Below are positions 43,086-51,600 of a stretch of 64,000 nt of DNA, one piece after another (the stretch's first letter is position 1; the number at the start of each line of letters is the position of its first letter). Position numbers and translations under genes: made by a program. The stretch comes from Mogibacterium sp. (GTDB taxonomy: Bacteria; Bacillota; Clostridia; Peptostreptococcales; Anaerovoracaceae). Below the pieces are notes generated by a model. The model had not been told where the DNA came from, ran no database searches, and saw only the letters and a list, made by a program, of their open reading frames with translations. The stretch lies in NCBI GenBank assembly GCA_017404265.1, contig JAFRCS010000016.1:1-64000 (forward strand). Reading direction: 5' to 3'.

Positions 43086-44090
43086 TTAGAGGTAATCTAT
43101 CTCGCGTCCAATCGGGCTGCTCATGAGATCATCCATCGCATCCTTTACGGTGATATTTCCCTTGATAACGTTGTAGATGGCTTCAAAGATAGGCATTTTT
43201 ACGCCGGCTTGCTGAGCAAGCTCGTGAGCTACCTCTGCGGTATACATACCTTCGGAGACCATTCCGATCTCTTTGATGGCATCTTCAGGTTTGTAGCCCT
43301 GGCCGATGAGTCTTCCGCAGCGGAAATTTCTGGAGTGGACGCTCATGCATGTAACGATCATGTCGCCAATGCCGGCAAGTCCGAAGAATGTCGAAGGTCT
43401 TGCGCCCAGCACTACACCAAGCTCTGTCGACTCAGCGCATCCTATCGTCAGCAGCGCAGCCAGAGTGTTGTCGCCGTAGCCGGCTCCGTTTGCGATGCCG
43501 GAACCCACAGCCAGAACGTTCTTGAGTGAAGCGGCAAGCTCCATGCCCATCATGTCGTCGTTGAGATAAACCTTGAATTTGCTTGTCGTAAAGAGGTTGG
43601 CCATGGCCATGGCGGACTCCTCTTTGCGGGATGACATCGCTACGCATGTAGGAACACCGATGCCAACTTCCTCAGCGTGCGAAGGACCGCTGATGCAGAC
43701 GTACCTGTCAAGATCGAAGTACTCGCCAATTACCTCTGACATCCTTTTGTGTGTCTTCTGCTCTAGACCCTTGGAGATGCATGTGATGATCGCGTCCTCG
43801 CGGATGTAAGGGGCCGAGGCCTTGATGGCGCTTCTGACGTGCTGTGCCGGAAGTGCGAAAATGACAAAGTCCGCGTCCTTGACAGCTTCTTCATTTGTCT
43901 TGCAGAAGTGGTAGTCGCCCTCGAGCTTTACGCCCGGCAGATAATCCTTGTTTTCCATGTCTGCTTCCATGCGGGCAAGATGATCCTGGTCGATGTCATA
44001 CATGTTGATCGTGTAACCCTTGCCGGCAAGTACTGTCGAGAGAGCTGTACCAAAGCTGCCTCCGCCGATAAATGCAACTGTTGTCTTCAT
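43086..44090 (-). CDS. gpsA: Glycerol-3-phosphate dehydrogenase [NAD(P)+]
   Basis: 334 residues, minus strand. Nucleotide motif AFIGGGSFGTALSTVLAGKG, the substrate segment SGPSHAEEVGIG and the catalytic-Lys region LAASLKNVLAVGSGIANG are intact. It makes sn-glycerol-3-phosphate for phospholipids. AAGGAAGGAA precedes the start. Confidence 0.95.
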   Translation of the reverse strand: MKTTVAFIGGGSFGTALSTVLAGKGYTINMYDIDQDHLARMEADMENKDYLPGVKLEGDYHFCKTNEEAVKDADFVIFALPAQHVRSAIKASAPYIREDAIITCISKGLEQKTHKRMSEVIGEYFDLDRYVCISGPSHAEEVGIGVPTCVAMSSRKEESAMAMANLFTTSKFKVYLNDDMMGMELAASLKNVLAVGSGIANGAGYGDNTLAALLTIGCAESTELGVVLGARPSTFFGLAGIGDMIVTCMSVHSRNFRCGRLIGQGYKPEDAIKEIGMVSEGMYTAEVAHELAQQAGVKMPIFEAIYNVIKGNITVKDAMDDLMSSPIGREIDYL

Positions 44091-44173
44091 AAGTGTTGGT
44101 TCCTTCCTTGCTGTATGTGTAAGTTAATAAGTATCGACACATTTGACTGTTTGTCTGCGCAAACAACCAAATA

Positions 44174-44202
44174 ATTATACAGTTTTTGAGACCGAATGAA
44201 AA
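44174..44202 (-). promoter_or_regulatory. Promoter of gpsA
   Basis: Minus strand TTTTCA (44202-44197), 17-base spacer, TATAAT (44179-44174), about 80 bases before the start codon. Confidence 0.6.
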
Positions 44203-44239
44203 CCATTAAGCGAGATATACACGCACGGCTTGGCTGTGG

Positions 44240-44245
44240 TATACT
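44240..44245 (+). promoter_or_regulatory. Extended -10 of the YcxB-like gene
   Basis: TGGTATACT carries a TG-extended -10 (TATACT at 44240-44245) about 50 bases before ATG 44297. No good -35 is seen. Confidence 0.45.
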
Positions 44246-44296
44246 GATAGCCGTATAACGGACCAGCGGATCCTCATCCGTAAAAAGGAGACAGAA

Positions 44297-44863
44297 ATGG
44301 CATCTAAAAAGAACAAAAGAGAGATAAGATTCGCGCTCAGCGATGAAGATTACAGCGCGTTCGGACGCTACCGCATCATGTACACGGCAGGCGGGCGCAA
44401 ACTGGTAAACAGACAGAGGATCACATACCTGATCAGCGGCATCTGCATAGCAGCGCTGTTTACGGTATTCCACGTAGATCGCAATTTTACGATCCTCGCT
44501 TACATTGTTGCCGCTGTCATTGGTATAGGCGGTACTTTATTCGCCGAGAAGATAGTGCTCAAGCAGCAGTCAGATTCCATCAGGAAGTCACAGGACAGCT
44601 TAGAGAGGGTGCATCCTGATGAGAACGTGATAACGCTGGGCGATGACTTCCTCACGACAGACGCCGGAGCAGATCACCAGGAGTTTGATTACAAGGACAT
44701 CAAACTGGTAGACCTCACGGATGACGCCATATATGTATGGATGAGCGACACCATGATAATGCCTATCCCTCGTCACGCGTTCAGGAACGCGGATGACATG
44801 AAGGAGTCCTATAAGTTCATCCGCGAGAAAATCAAGGAAAAGGGCGGTAAGATAGACGAGTAA
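44297..44863 (+). CDS. YcxB-like membrane protein
   Basis: 188 residues with two adjacent membrane helices (about 45-85) and a C-terminal YcxB-type domain (DYKDIKLVDLTDDAIYVWMS, IPRHAF). Function unknown. AAAAAGGAG precedes the start. Monocistronic by position. Confidence 0.72.
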   Translation: MASKKNKREIRFALSDEDYSAFGRYRIMYTAGGRKLVNRQRITYLISGICIAALFTVFHVDRNFTILAYIVAAVIGIGGTLFAEKIVLKQQSDSIRKSQDSLERVHPDENVITLGDDFLTTDAGADHQEFDYKDIKLVDLTDDAIYVWMSDTMIMPIPRHAFRNADDMKESYKFIREKIKEKGGKIDE

Positions 44864-44905
44864 AATGCACTTTGTGAAAAACAACAAAAAAGCCACACTT
44901 TTTAG

Positions 44906-44934
44906 TTGACATCACACACAAACGCTGTTATAGT
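44906..44934 (+). promoter_or_regulatory. Strong promoter of the Met-rich leader ORF / metNIQ
   Basis: Consensus TTGACA (44906-44911), 17-base spacer, TATAGT (44929-44934). The RNA would start near 44941, about 30 bases before the leader start codon. Confidence 0.85.
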
Positions 44935-44971
44935 AGCAACTGAACTTATTCTATGAAAGGAGCACATCTAC

Positions 44972-45034
44972 ATGTCTAAAAAAATGATGATGGAAATGGG
45001 AATGATGGGCATGTGCATGTGCAGAGCCGAATGA
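44972..45034 (+). CDS. 20-residue Met-rich leader peptide upstream of metNIQ
   Basis: ATG 44972 with AAAGGAG at 44957-44963 opens a 20-codon ORF: MSKKMMMEMGMMGMCMCRAE, stop TGA 45032-45034. Nine of twenty codons are ATG and two are TGC. It lies between a strong promoter and a strong terminator hairpin, directly upstream of the methionine transporter operon. This is what a ribosome-stalling attenuator for charged Met-tRNA would look like. Alternatively it is a free Met/Cys-rich peptide with metal affinity. Confidence 0.7.
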   Translation: MSKKMMMEMGMMGMCMCRAE

Positions 45035-45096
45035 TAGCATAGGATAAGGTCGTAACGAATCCAAAACTGTGTATTATTCTCATGTAGATGAGGTGC

Positions 45097-45131
45097 AGAG
45101 GGGCAGGTCGTTAGACCTGCCCCTCTTGTTT
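45097..45131 (+). terminator. Attenuator-like terminator between leader ORF and metN
   Basis: AGAGGGGCAGGTC (45097-45109) and GACCTGCCCCTCT (45114-45126) form a perfect 13-bp stem with loop gtta, followed by the U-rich TGTTTA. It lies 62 bases after the leader stop and 84 bases before metN. Confidence 0.85.
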
Positions 45132-45154
45132 AGGACATGCGTTTGTTGTAAAAT
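45126..45154 (+). promoter_or_regulatory. Possible second promoter for metN
   Basis: TTGTTT (45126-45131), 17-base spacer, TAAAAT (45149-45154), with its -35 inside the terminator tail. If used, metN would not depend on terminator read-through. Confidence 0.4.
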
Positions 45155-45214
45155 GGCGCAGTCTGCTGCTTAAGCAGATATCAGGCTATCTAAAAAGACT
45201 CAGAAAGGAACGAG

Positions 45215-46261
45215 ATGGCAGAACACATCATCAGCCTGCAGGGCGTCACCAAGGAGTTCGATACCAAGGGCGGCAAGGTAGTCGCTCTGAAGGACATCAA
45301 CCTTGACATAGAAAAAGGAGATTCCTACGGTATCATCGGTCTGTCCGGCGCAGGCAAATCGACGCTCGTGAGGACGATCAACCTGCTCGAGCAGCCGACT
45401 GAGGGCAAGGTGCTCTTTGACGGGAACCTGCTCACTGGGCTCGGCAGCAAGGAACTCAACCTCAGCAGGCGTAAGATCTCAATGATCTTCCAGCAATTCA
45501 ATCTGCTGATGCAAAGAGACGCGCTGGGCAACATACTCTTTCCGCTGGAAATCGCGGGAGTGCCTAAGGCAGAAGCGCCTGAGAAAGCAAAGGAGCTTCT
45601 CAAAGTCGTAGACCTGGAGGACAGGGCGCATTCATATCCGTCGCAGCTGTCCGGAGGCCAGAAGCAGAGAGTAGCCATAGCAAGAGCCCTGGCATCAGAT
45701 CCTGAAGTCATCCTCTGTGACGAGGCGACTTCGGCGCTCGACCCTAAGACGACACGCTCGATACTGGGCCTGCTCCATAAGATCAACGAGGAGCGCGGCA
45801 TCACCCTGGTGGTGATCACCCACGAGATGGAAGTAATCAAGCAGCTCTGCAACAAGGTGGCTGTTATAGAAAACGGAGAGATCGTTGAGCGCGGAGAGGT
45901 GCAGGAGATCTTCAAGAAGCCGAAGACAAAGGCAGCCAGGAAGCTCTTCTTCCCGGACGGCGACTACCGCGAGAAGCCTCTGACAAAGACTTCCACGAAG
46001 AACAGGGTCAGGCTGGTATTCGACGAAGCTACCGCGGGCGAACCGATAATCGCCAACATGATAATGGAACTCGGAGCGCCGGTGAACTTCCTGTACGCGA
46101 ACCTCGATGTACTTGGGGAATCGCAGAAGGGCCAGATGGTACTTTGCCTGGCAGCCGACAAGGAAACGGCCGACAAGCAGAAGGAATACCTTAAAGCCAA
46201 GAACGTCGAATTCATAGAGATAGATGAAGATGATGAATACGGAGAGGAGGTAAAGGCGTAA
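45215..46261 (+). CDS. metN: Methionine ABC transporter, ATP-binding subunit
   Basis: 348 residues. Walker A GLSGAGKST (about 42-50), Q-loop, signature LSGGQKQRVAIARALA, Walker B VILCDEATSALDP and a C-terminal NIL domain (about 265-345) that senses methionine in the inward-facing transporter. AGAAAGG precedes ATG 45215. The stop TAA shares one base with the metI start. Confidence 0.94.
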   Translation: MAEHIISLQGVTKEFDTKGGKVVALKDINLDIEKGDSYGIIGLSGAGKSTLVRTINLLEQPTEGKVLFDGNLLTGLGSKELNLSRRKISMIFQQFNLLMQRDALGNILFPLEIAGVPKAEAPEKAKELLKVVDLEDRAHSYPSQLSGGQKQRVAIARALASDPEVILCDEATSALDPKTTRSILGLLHKINEERGITLVVITHEMEVIKQLCNKVAVIENGEIVERGEVQEIFKKPKTKAARKLFFPDGDYREKPLTKTSTKNRVRLVFDEATAGEPIIANMIMELGAPVNFLYANLDVLGESQKGQMVLCLAADKETADKQKEYLKAKNVEFIEIDEDDEYGEEVKA

Positions 46262-46923
46262 TGGATACACATACACTTTTGCAGCTTCTCGGAGAAGGCA
46301 CGGTACAGACGCTGATCATGACGCTGGTGGGAACGCTGGTATCGTATCTCATCGGACTTCCGGTCGGAGTTTCGCTCATAGTCACAGGGCCTAACGGTAT
46401 CAAGCCGGTCGGCTGGTACAACAAAATCATGGGCTTCATCGTGAACGTCATAAGATCGATGCCTTTCCTGATACTGATGATCGCTTTCATGCCATACATA
46501 AGAAAGATCATCGGAACGGGGATAGGAACATGGGCGACGACGGCGGCCCTCATACTCGCGGCATGGCCGTTCGTAGCCAGAATGGTAGAACAGAGCCTGC
46601 TGGAGGTCGATCCGGGAGTGGTCGAAGCGGCTCAGGCCATGGGAGCCAGCAACATGCAGATAATCCGCAAGGTGCTGCTGCTTGAGGCAAGACCGTCACT
46701 GCTCAACGGAGCGGCGGTAGCGACCATCACCATACTCGGATACTCCGCTATGGCCGGCACACTCGGCGGCGGCGGACTCGGAGATATTGCCATAAGATAC
46801 GGTCACTACAGATTCCAGCCTACGATCATGTGGATCACGATACTCGTACTGGTGGTACTGGTACAGATCATGCAGGAGATAGGCGTAAAACTTGCCGCAA
46901 AGATGGACAACCGTCTCAATTAG
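46261..46923 (+). CDS. metI: Methionine ABC transporter, permease
   Basis: 220 residues with about five helices and the EAA coupling motif VEAAQAMGASNMQIIRKVLL. It overlaps metN by one base (TAATG). Inner-membrane channel for L- and D-methionine. Confidence 0.93.
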   Translation: MDTHTLLQLLGEGTVQTLIMTLVGTLVSYLIGLPVGVSLIVTGPNGIKPVGWYNKIMGFIVNVIRSMPFLILMIAFMPYIRKIIGTGIGTWATTAALILAAWPFVARMVEQSLLEVDPGVVEAAQAMGASNMQIIRKVLLLEARPSLLNGAAVATITILGYSAMAGTLGGGGLGDIAIRYGHYRFQPTIMWITILVLVVLVQIMQEIGVKLAAKMDNRLN

Positions 46924-47002
46924 TTAAGAACCCCAAGAGGGTGAAAATAAATAAGCTATCAAATATTTCAAGTATAACTATCTAAGTAGAAAGGGTAAAA
47001 CA

Positions 47003-47833
47003 ATGAAGAACATCAAAAGAATCAGCATTCTTGCAGCAGTACTCGTACTTTCGCTTGGGATCCTCGCGGCATGCGGCGGCGGAGCCGGCGGAGACGACAG
47101 CGCAGACAAGACGATCAAGGTAGCAGCTTCTCCTACACCGCACGCTGAGATCCTCAATTCCGTTAAGGATCAGCTTGCAGAAGAGGGCTGGACTCTCGAA
47201 GTTATCGAGTTTGACGACTATGTACAGCCTAACGTAGCTACAACAGACGGCGACGTTGACGCCAACTACTTCCAGCACGTTCCATACCTCGACCAGTACA
47301 ACGAGGAGAACGGCACAGACCTGGTACCTGTAGCCAACATGCACTATGAGAAGATGGCTGTTTACGCAGGCACAAAGGACTCCCTCGACGCTATCGAGGC
47401 AGGCGACAAGATCGGTGTTCCTAACGACGCTACAAACGAAGCAAGAGCTCTGAAGGTTCTCGAAGAGCAAGGCCTCATCAAGCTCAAAGAAGGCTCCAGC
47501 GAGACAGCTACAGTAACTGACATCGAAGAGTATCCAAAGGGCGAGATCGAGATCGTTGAGCTCGAAGCGGCTTCGATCCCTGCATCGCTTCCGGACCTCG
47601 CATTCGGAGTAATCAACGCCAACTACGCTATCCAGGCAGACATCATGGACAAGGTAGTAGCAGTTGAAGGTACTGACGAGGCACAGGAGGACACTTACGT
47701 CAACATCATCGTTGTCAACGCAGGCAATGAGAACAGTGAGAAGATCCAGGCTCTCGTAAACGCTCTTCACTCCGATGCTACAAAGGCATTCATCGAGGAG
47801 ACATTCAACGGCGCAGTAGTTGCCAAGTTCTAA
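47003..47833 (+). CDS. metQ: Methionine-binding lipoprotein
   Basis: 276 residues of the NLPA/MetQ family. Lipobox LAAC (Cys about 24), then KTIKVAASPTPHAEILNSVK, FDDYVQPN and VDANYFQHVPYLDQYN, the classic ligand-site segments. Lipid-anchored outside the membrane, it delivers methionine to MetI. AGAAAGGG precedes the start, and a 79-base gap separates it from metI. Confidence 0.94.
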   Translation: MKNIKRISILAAVLVLSLGILAACGGGAGGDDSADKTIKVAASPTPHAEILNSVKDQLAEEGWTLEVIEFDDYVQPNVATTDGDVDANYFQHVPYLDQYNEENGTDLVPVANMHYEKMAVYAGTKDSLDAIEAGDKIGVPNDATNEARALKVLEEQGLIKLKEGSSETATVTDIEEYPKGEIEIVELEAASIPASLPDLAFGVINANYAIQADIMDKVVAVEGTDEAQEDTYVNIIVVNAGNENSEKIQALVNALHSDATKAFIEETFNGAVVAKF

Positions 47834-47835
47834 TA

Positions 47836-48534
47836 ATGACTGAATATAGAGTTGCTGTTCTGGCGGGAACGCCGGTCGACACCGCAATGGGTGTCGAGTA
47901 CATAAAGAATAAGAACTCTGAAGCGGAGGGGCAGTACATTCTGCCCCTCTATGAACCTGTGTCGGAATCCTGCGATTCACAGCTGAAGTTCCAGTATTCA
48001 GATAACGATGAGAAACTCGCCGTGATGAACAACATCTTTGATCCGCTCATCACGGACGGGGTGAGGGACTTCTTCATTTACTGCAACTCGCTGTCAGGAT
48101 CTTTCGATTTCGATTCTTATGCTGCTTCGAAGTCACTTGAATGCGGAGATGAAATACGTGTTTACACGCCGCTTCAGGTGTACAGAAGCCTGGGTGAATC
48201 GTACAGCCGCATAGGCGTCATGGCGGCCAACAATCTGTCGGCATACGCCATTGAGGAAGCACTCATGTCCACGCGTAACGACATATATGTCATAGGTACG
48301 GGCAACATGGCCATAGTACGCGCGATAGAAGACGGACTTTCGCCGGAAGAGGTGGTGCAAAAGTGCGGTCTGGAAAAGGCTGTGAAATATATGGAAGCAT
48401 GCGGCGCTGAAGCCATCGTGCTTGGCTGTACGCATTTCCCGTATTTCAAGGAAGAACTCGCCAAACTGACCGTTCTTCCGCTCATAGATCCGGCCGACCG
48501 CATGCATGAGGCGCTGACCGGGGCTATACGCTGA
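47836..48534 (+). CDS. Aspartate/glutamate racemase family protein
   Basis: 232 residues starting two bases after metQ. The two catalytic cysteines are Cys83 (FIYCNSLSG) and Cys198 (IVLGCTHFPYF). Family members racemise Asp, Glu, hydantoins or other amino acids without cofactor. Being the last gene of the metNIQ unit suggests a role linked to imported (D-)methionine, but the sequence does not reveal the substrate. A strong terminator follows. Confidence 0.83.
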   Translation: MTEYRVAVLAGTPVDTAMGVEYIKNKNSEAEGQYILPLYEPVSESCDSQLKFQYSDNDEKLAVMNNIFDPLITDGVRDFFIYCNSLSGSFDFDSYAASKSLECGDEIRVYTPLQVYRSLGESYSRIGVMAANNLSAYAIEEALMSTRNDIYVIGTGNMAIVRAIEDGLSPEEVVQKCGLEKAVKYMEACGAEAIVLGCTHFPYFKEELAKLTVLPLIDPADRMHEALTGAIR

Positions 48535-48552
48535 AAAAACGACTGAAACAGA

Positions 48553-48595
48553 GAGACCGCAAGCCTGAAATAAGGCCTGCGGTCTCCTTTATTTT
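48553..48595 (+). terminator. Terminator of the met operon
   Basis: GAGACCGC-(a)-AGCCT...AGGCC-TGCGGTCTC stem (48553-48586) followed by a T-rich tract. Confidence 0.85.
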
Positions 48596-48610
48596 GCTCG
48601 GATTTTTTAG

Positions 48611-48616
48611 TATAAT
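48611..48616 (+). promoter_or_regulatory. -10 box of the giant repeat-protein operon
   Basis: TATAAT at 48611-48616, with a weak TTTATT 17 bases upstream that falls in the preceding terminator tail. Confidence 0.5.
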
Positions 48617-48688
48617 CTACTATGTATGATTATGTGCTATTTTGGGCATTTATCGGATAGAAAAAATGATACATAAAGGGACAGAAAA

Positions 48689-51600
48689 ATGGCTGGTAAC
48701 TTCATCAAAGTAGGCAAGTGGGGCGAATGCCTCTGGGGAATCGACGAGAATGGGAATCTCCTCATCGACAGAGGAGAGGCAATGAGCATCGGAAGCGCGG
48801 GGGCGCCGTGGAAGGGATTCGAGAACGCGATCACTTCGGTTGTCGCGACACGCGATATCAGCTTTCCTGACGGAGCTTCACTCGCGGGCCTCTTCAAGGG
48901 ATGCAAAAAAATGCAGAGAGCCGATCTGAGCGGATTCAGTACCGGAAACGTGGTAAGCATGGCTTCCATGTTTGAGGGCTGCGCAAATCTTTGTGAGCTC
49001 GACCTCTCGTCATTCGACACAAGTTCCTGTTCGGACATGGACAGGATGTTCGCGAAGTGCGCAAAGCTGGGAGATATCCTCCTGGGCGATGACTTCAGCA
49101 CCGAAGGCAACGGAGAAGCCGACTGCGGCAGGCTCGCTGTCAAGGAATACGGCAAGTACAGAAAGGCAAAAACCATCGCGGTCGAGGGCTTCAAGGCGAT
49201 CTATCACAGCAATTACGGTGAGGATCTGACAGAGGAAAGAGATACGGTCCCAAACGGGAAATACGTCGTTGAGGGTCTCTCGTTTGAAGCGCCTGATGAA
49301 AGGTCCTCGTTCATCGCGTGGAATACTGAGCCGGATGCGGATGGGGATTTCTATGAGACAGGAGACGCGATCGACGCGGTGGATCAGGATATCCATCTCT
49401 ATGCGGTCTGGGCACGCGTTCCTGAGGTAGGCGATATCGAAGAGCCGCCTGTGATCACCTTTGGCGAGACCATCCCGTTTGAGCTTCCGGAGATCATCTC
49501 GGAGAACGACCCAGAGGTAACGGGCTACCTCGAGATAAGCCAGAGCGGCGAGGAAGGCACATGGCACGCTATCAATCATGACGCTGTGCTGCCTGTCGCC
49601 TGCGACGGATACCTGATGAGGCTCCATGTAGCAAACCGCATAGGCGACGCGGTTTCCAACGCTGTCAGGTTGAGCATCAGAAGGGCAAACATAGATACTT
49701 CCGGCGTACGCTGGGCTGAGGACGATGACATGACGTATGACGGAACGCCAAAGCATGTATGGGTCGAAGGCCTGCCTGACGGTGTCGTTCCTGCATACAG
49801 CGGCAACGAAGCGACTGACGCGGGCACATATGTAGCCTCCATCGACTTTGACTTCGATCAGGACAACTTCAACGAGCCGCTGGTGGTACGCGAGTATGAG
49901 TGGACCATCCGCAAGGCGGAATATGACATGTCCCAGGCAAGCTGGGACTACGAAGGAGCGTTCGCCTATACGGGCAAGAGACGCAGCGTAGAGATCAAGG
50001 GTCTCCCGGAAGGCGTAAGGCCTAGTTATGAGGGAAATTCCGCCGCTAATGCCGGAGTCTATACGGCAACTGCCAGGCTGCTCTATGACGAGAAAAACCA
50101 TGAGAGGCCAAAGGAAATAGCTCCATGCGTATGGGAGATAAAGAAAGTAGAGATCGACGCTTCGCAGCTGGAGTGGTCCGGTCACGCGGATTTCGTATAC
50201 GACGGAACACCAAAGCAGGTCGTTATCACGAACCTGCCTGAGGGCGCCGACGTGGAATACGACGGAGCTGTAGAGACACAGGCAGGAAAGTATCTTGCAA
50301 GAGCTTGTCTGAAGGGCAACTACTGCTTCATCGGAAGCGCGGAGCACGAGTGGGAGATCGCCAAGGCGGACTACGACATGTCAGGCGCCGCATGGAGAGA
50401 TGCTTCCGGATTCATTTACGACGGAGAGAGCCACAGTGTGGCGCTGGCATCCTTCCCTGAAGAGCTGGATGTGAAGTACAGCGGCAATGAGGGAACGAGC
50501 GCGGGCGAATACCTTGCGAGGGCTTCGTTCATCAATCCTGACACACATAACTTCAACAAGCCTGAGGACATGACCCTCGCGTGGAATATAGATAAGAAAG
50601 AGCTGGACATGTCCGGCGTCAGGTGGAACTACGACGGCGCTTTCACATACGACGGCGGAGTCAAGAGAGTCGAACTCGAAGGCCTGCCTGAGGGCGTGTA
50701 TGCCGAGTATGAAAACGCATCCGCTTATGACGCGGGCATCTACAATGCTCACGCGGAGCTGAAATACGACAGGGACAATCTCGTAGCCATAGCTCCGGCG
50801 GACTGCCAGTGGAGGATACTCAAGAAAAAGATAGACATATCGGATGTGCTCTGGGATTACTCCGATCCGTTCGTCTATGACGGCTGCGAGCACAGCATCT
50901 ATCTGGCTAACGTCCCTGAGGGAGTAGATGTCGAGTACAGCGGCAACACCCATGTGGAGGCCGGAAAGTACGCGGCTGACGCGGTCCTCATACCGAATGA
51001 CGCAAACAACTATGAAGTGCCGGAGATCAACGGCTGTACATGGTCGATCGGCAAGGCCGACCTGAAACTGCCGGAACTGGTATGGACCGATTCCTCGGCG
51101 TTCACCTATGACGGCACGGAGAAGTCGGTCGGGATCTTCAACGATCTGGGCGATGCCGTGAAGGTGGAGTACACAGGAAACACTGCGAAGACGGCAGGCA
51201 GATACTATGCAAAGGCGCTGTTCACGCCTGTAGATGACGTCAACTTCAAGGCGCCTGATCCGCAGGGCCACTCCTGGACCATCAATAAGGCCGAGTTTGA
51301 CATGAGTGGAGCTTACTGGGATTACGCGGAGCCGTTCATATATGACGGCACTCCTAAGACCGTCAAAGTCGCGGAGCTGCCTGAAGGAGTCAGAGCAGAG
51401 TACATCAACGCTTCCGCAACCGATGCAGGATCGTATACTTCCACAGCGAAGCTCAGCGTCAAGGATGCAGACAACTATGAGGACAACATTCCTGACATGA
51501 TGCTCGACTGGAAGATCGACAAGGCCGAATTCGACATGAGCGGCGTCAGATGGCAGGAGGAAAGGGAGTTCTCATATGACGGCGAGGTCAGAACGGTAAG

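Noticed and set aside
42933..43529. Open frame on the plus strand crossing the tRNA-Arg(CCG) gene, with the phrase GAPGGDRTRGLLIRSETLYP
   Set aside because: This is the well-known false protein produced by translating the complement of a tRNA gene; it also runs antisense into gpsA.
44935..45214. SAM-I (S-box) or T-box riboswitch upstream of metN
   Set aside because: No S-box core or T-box AGGGTGGNACCGCG-type sequence is visible. The leader holds a Met-rich ORF and a terminator instead.
49010..50347. 445-codon minus-strand open frame opposite the giant repeat gene
   Set aside because: It mirrors the repeat frame on the other strand, has no ribosome site and no recognisable domain. Several more such frames lie opposite the same gene.
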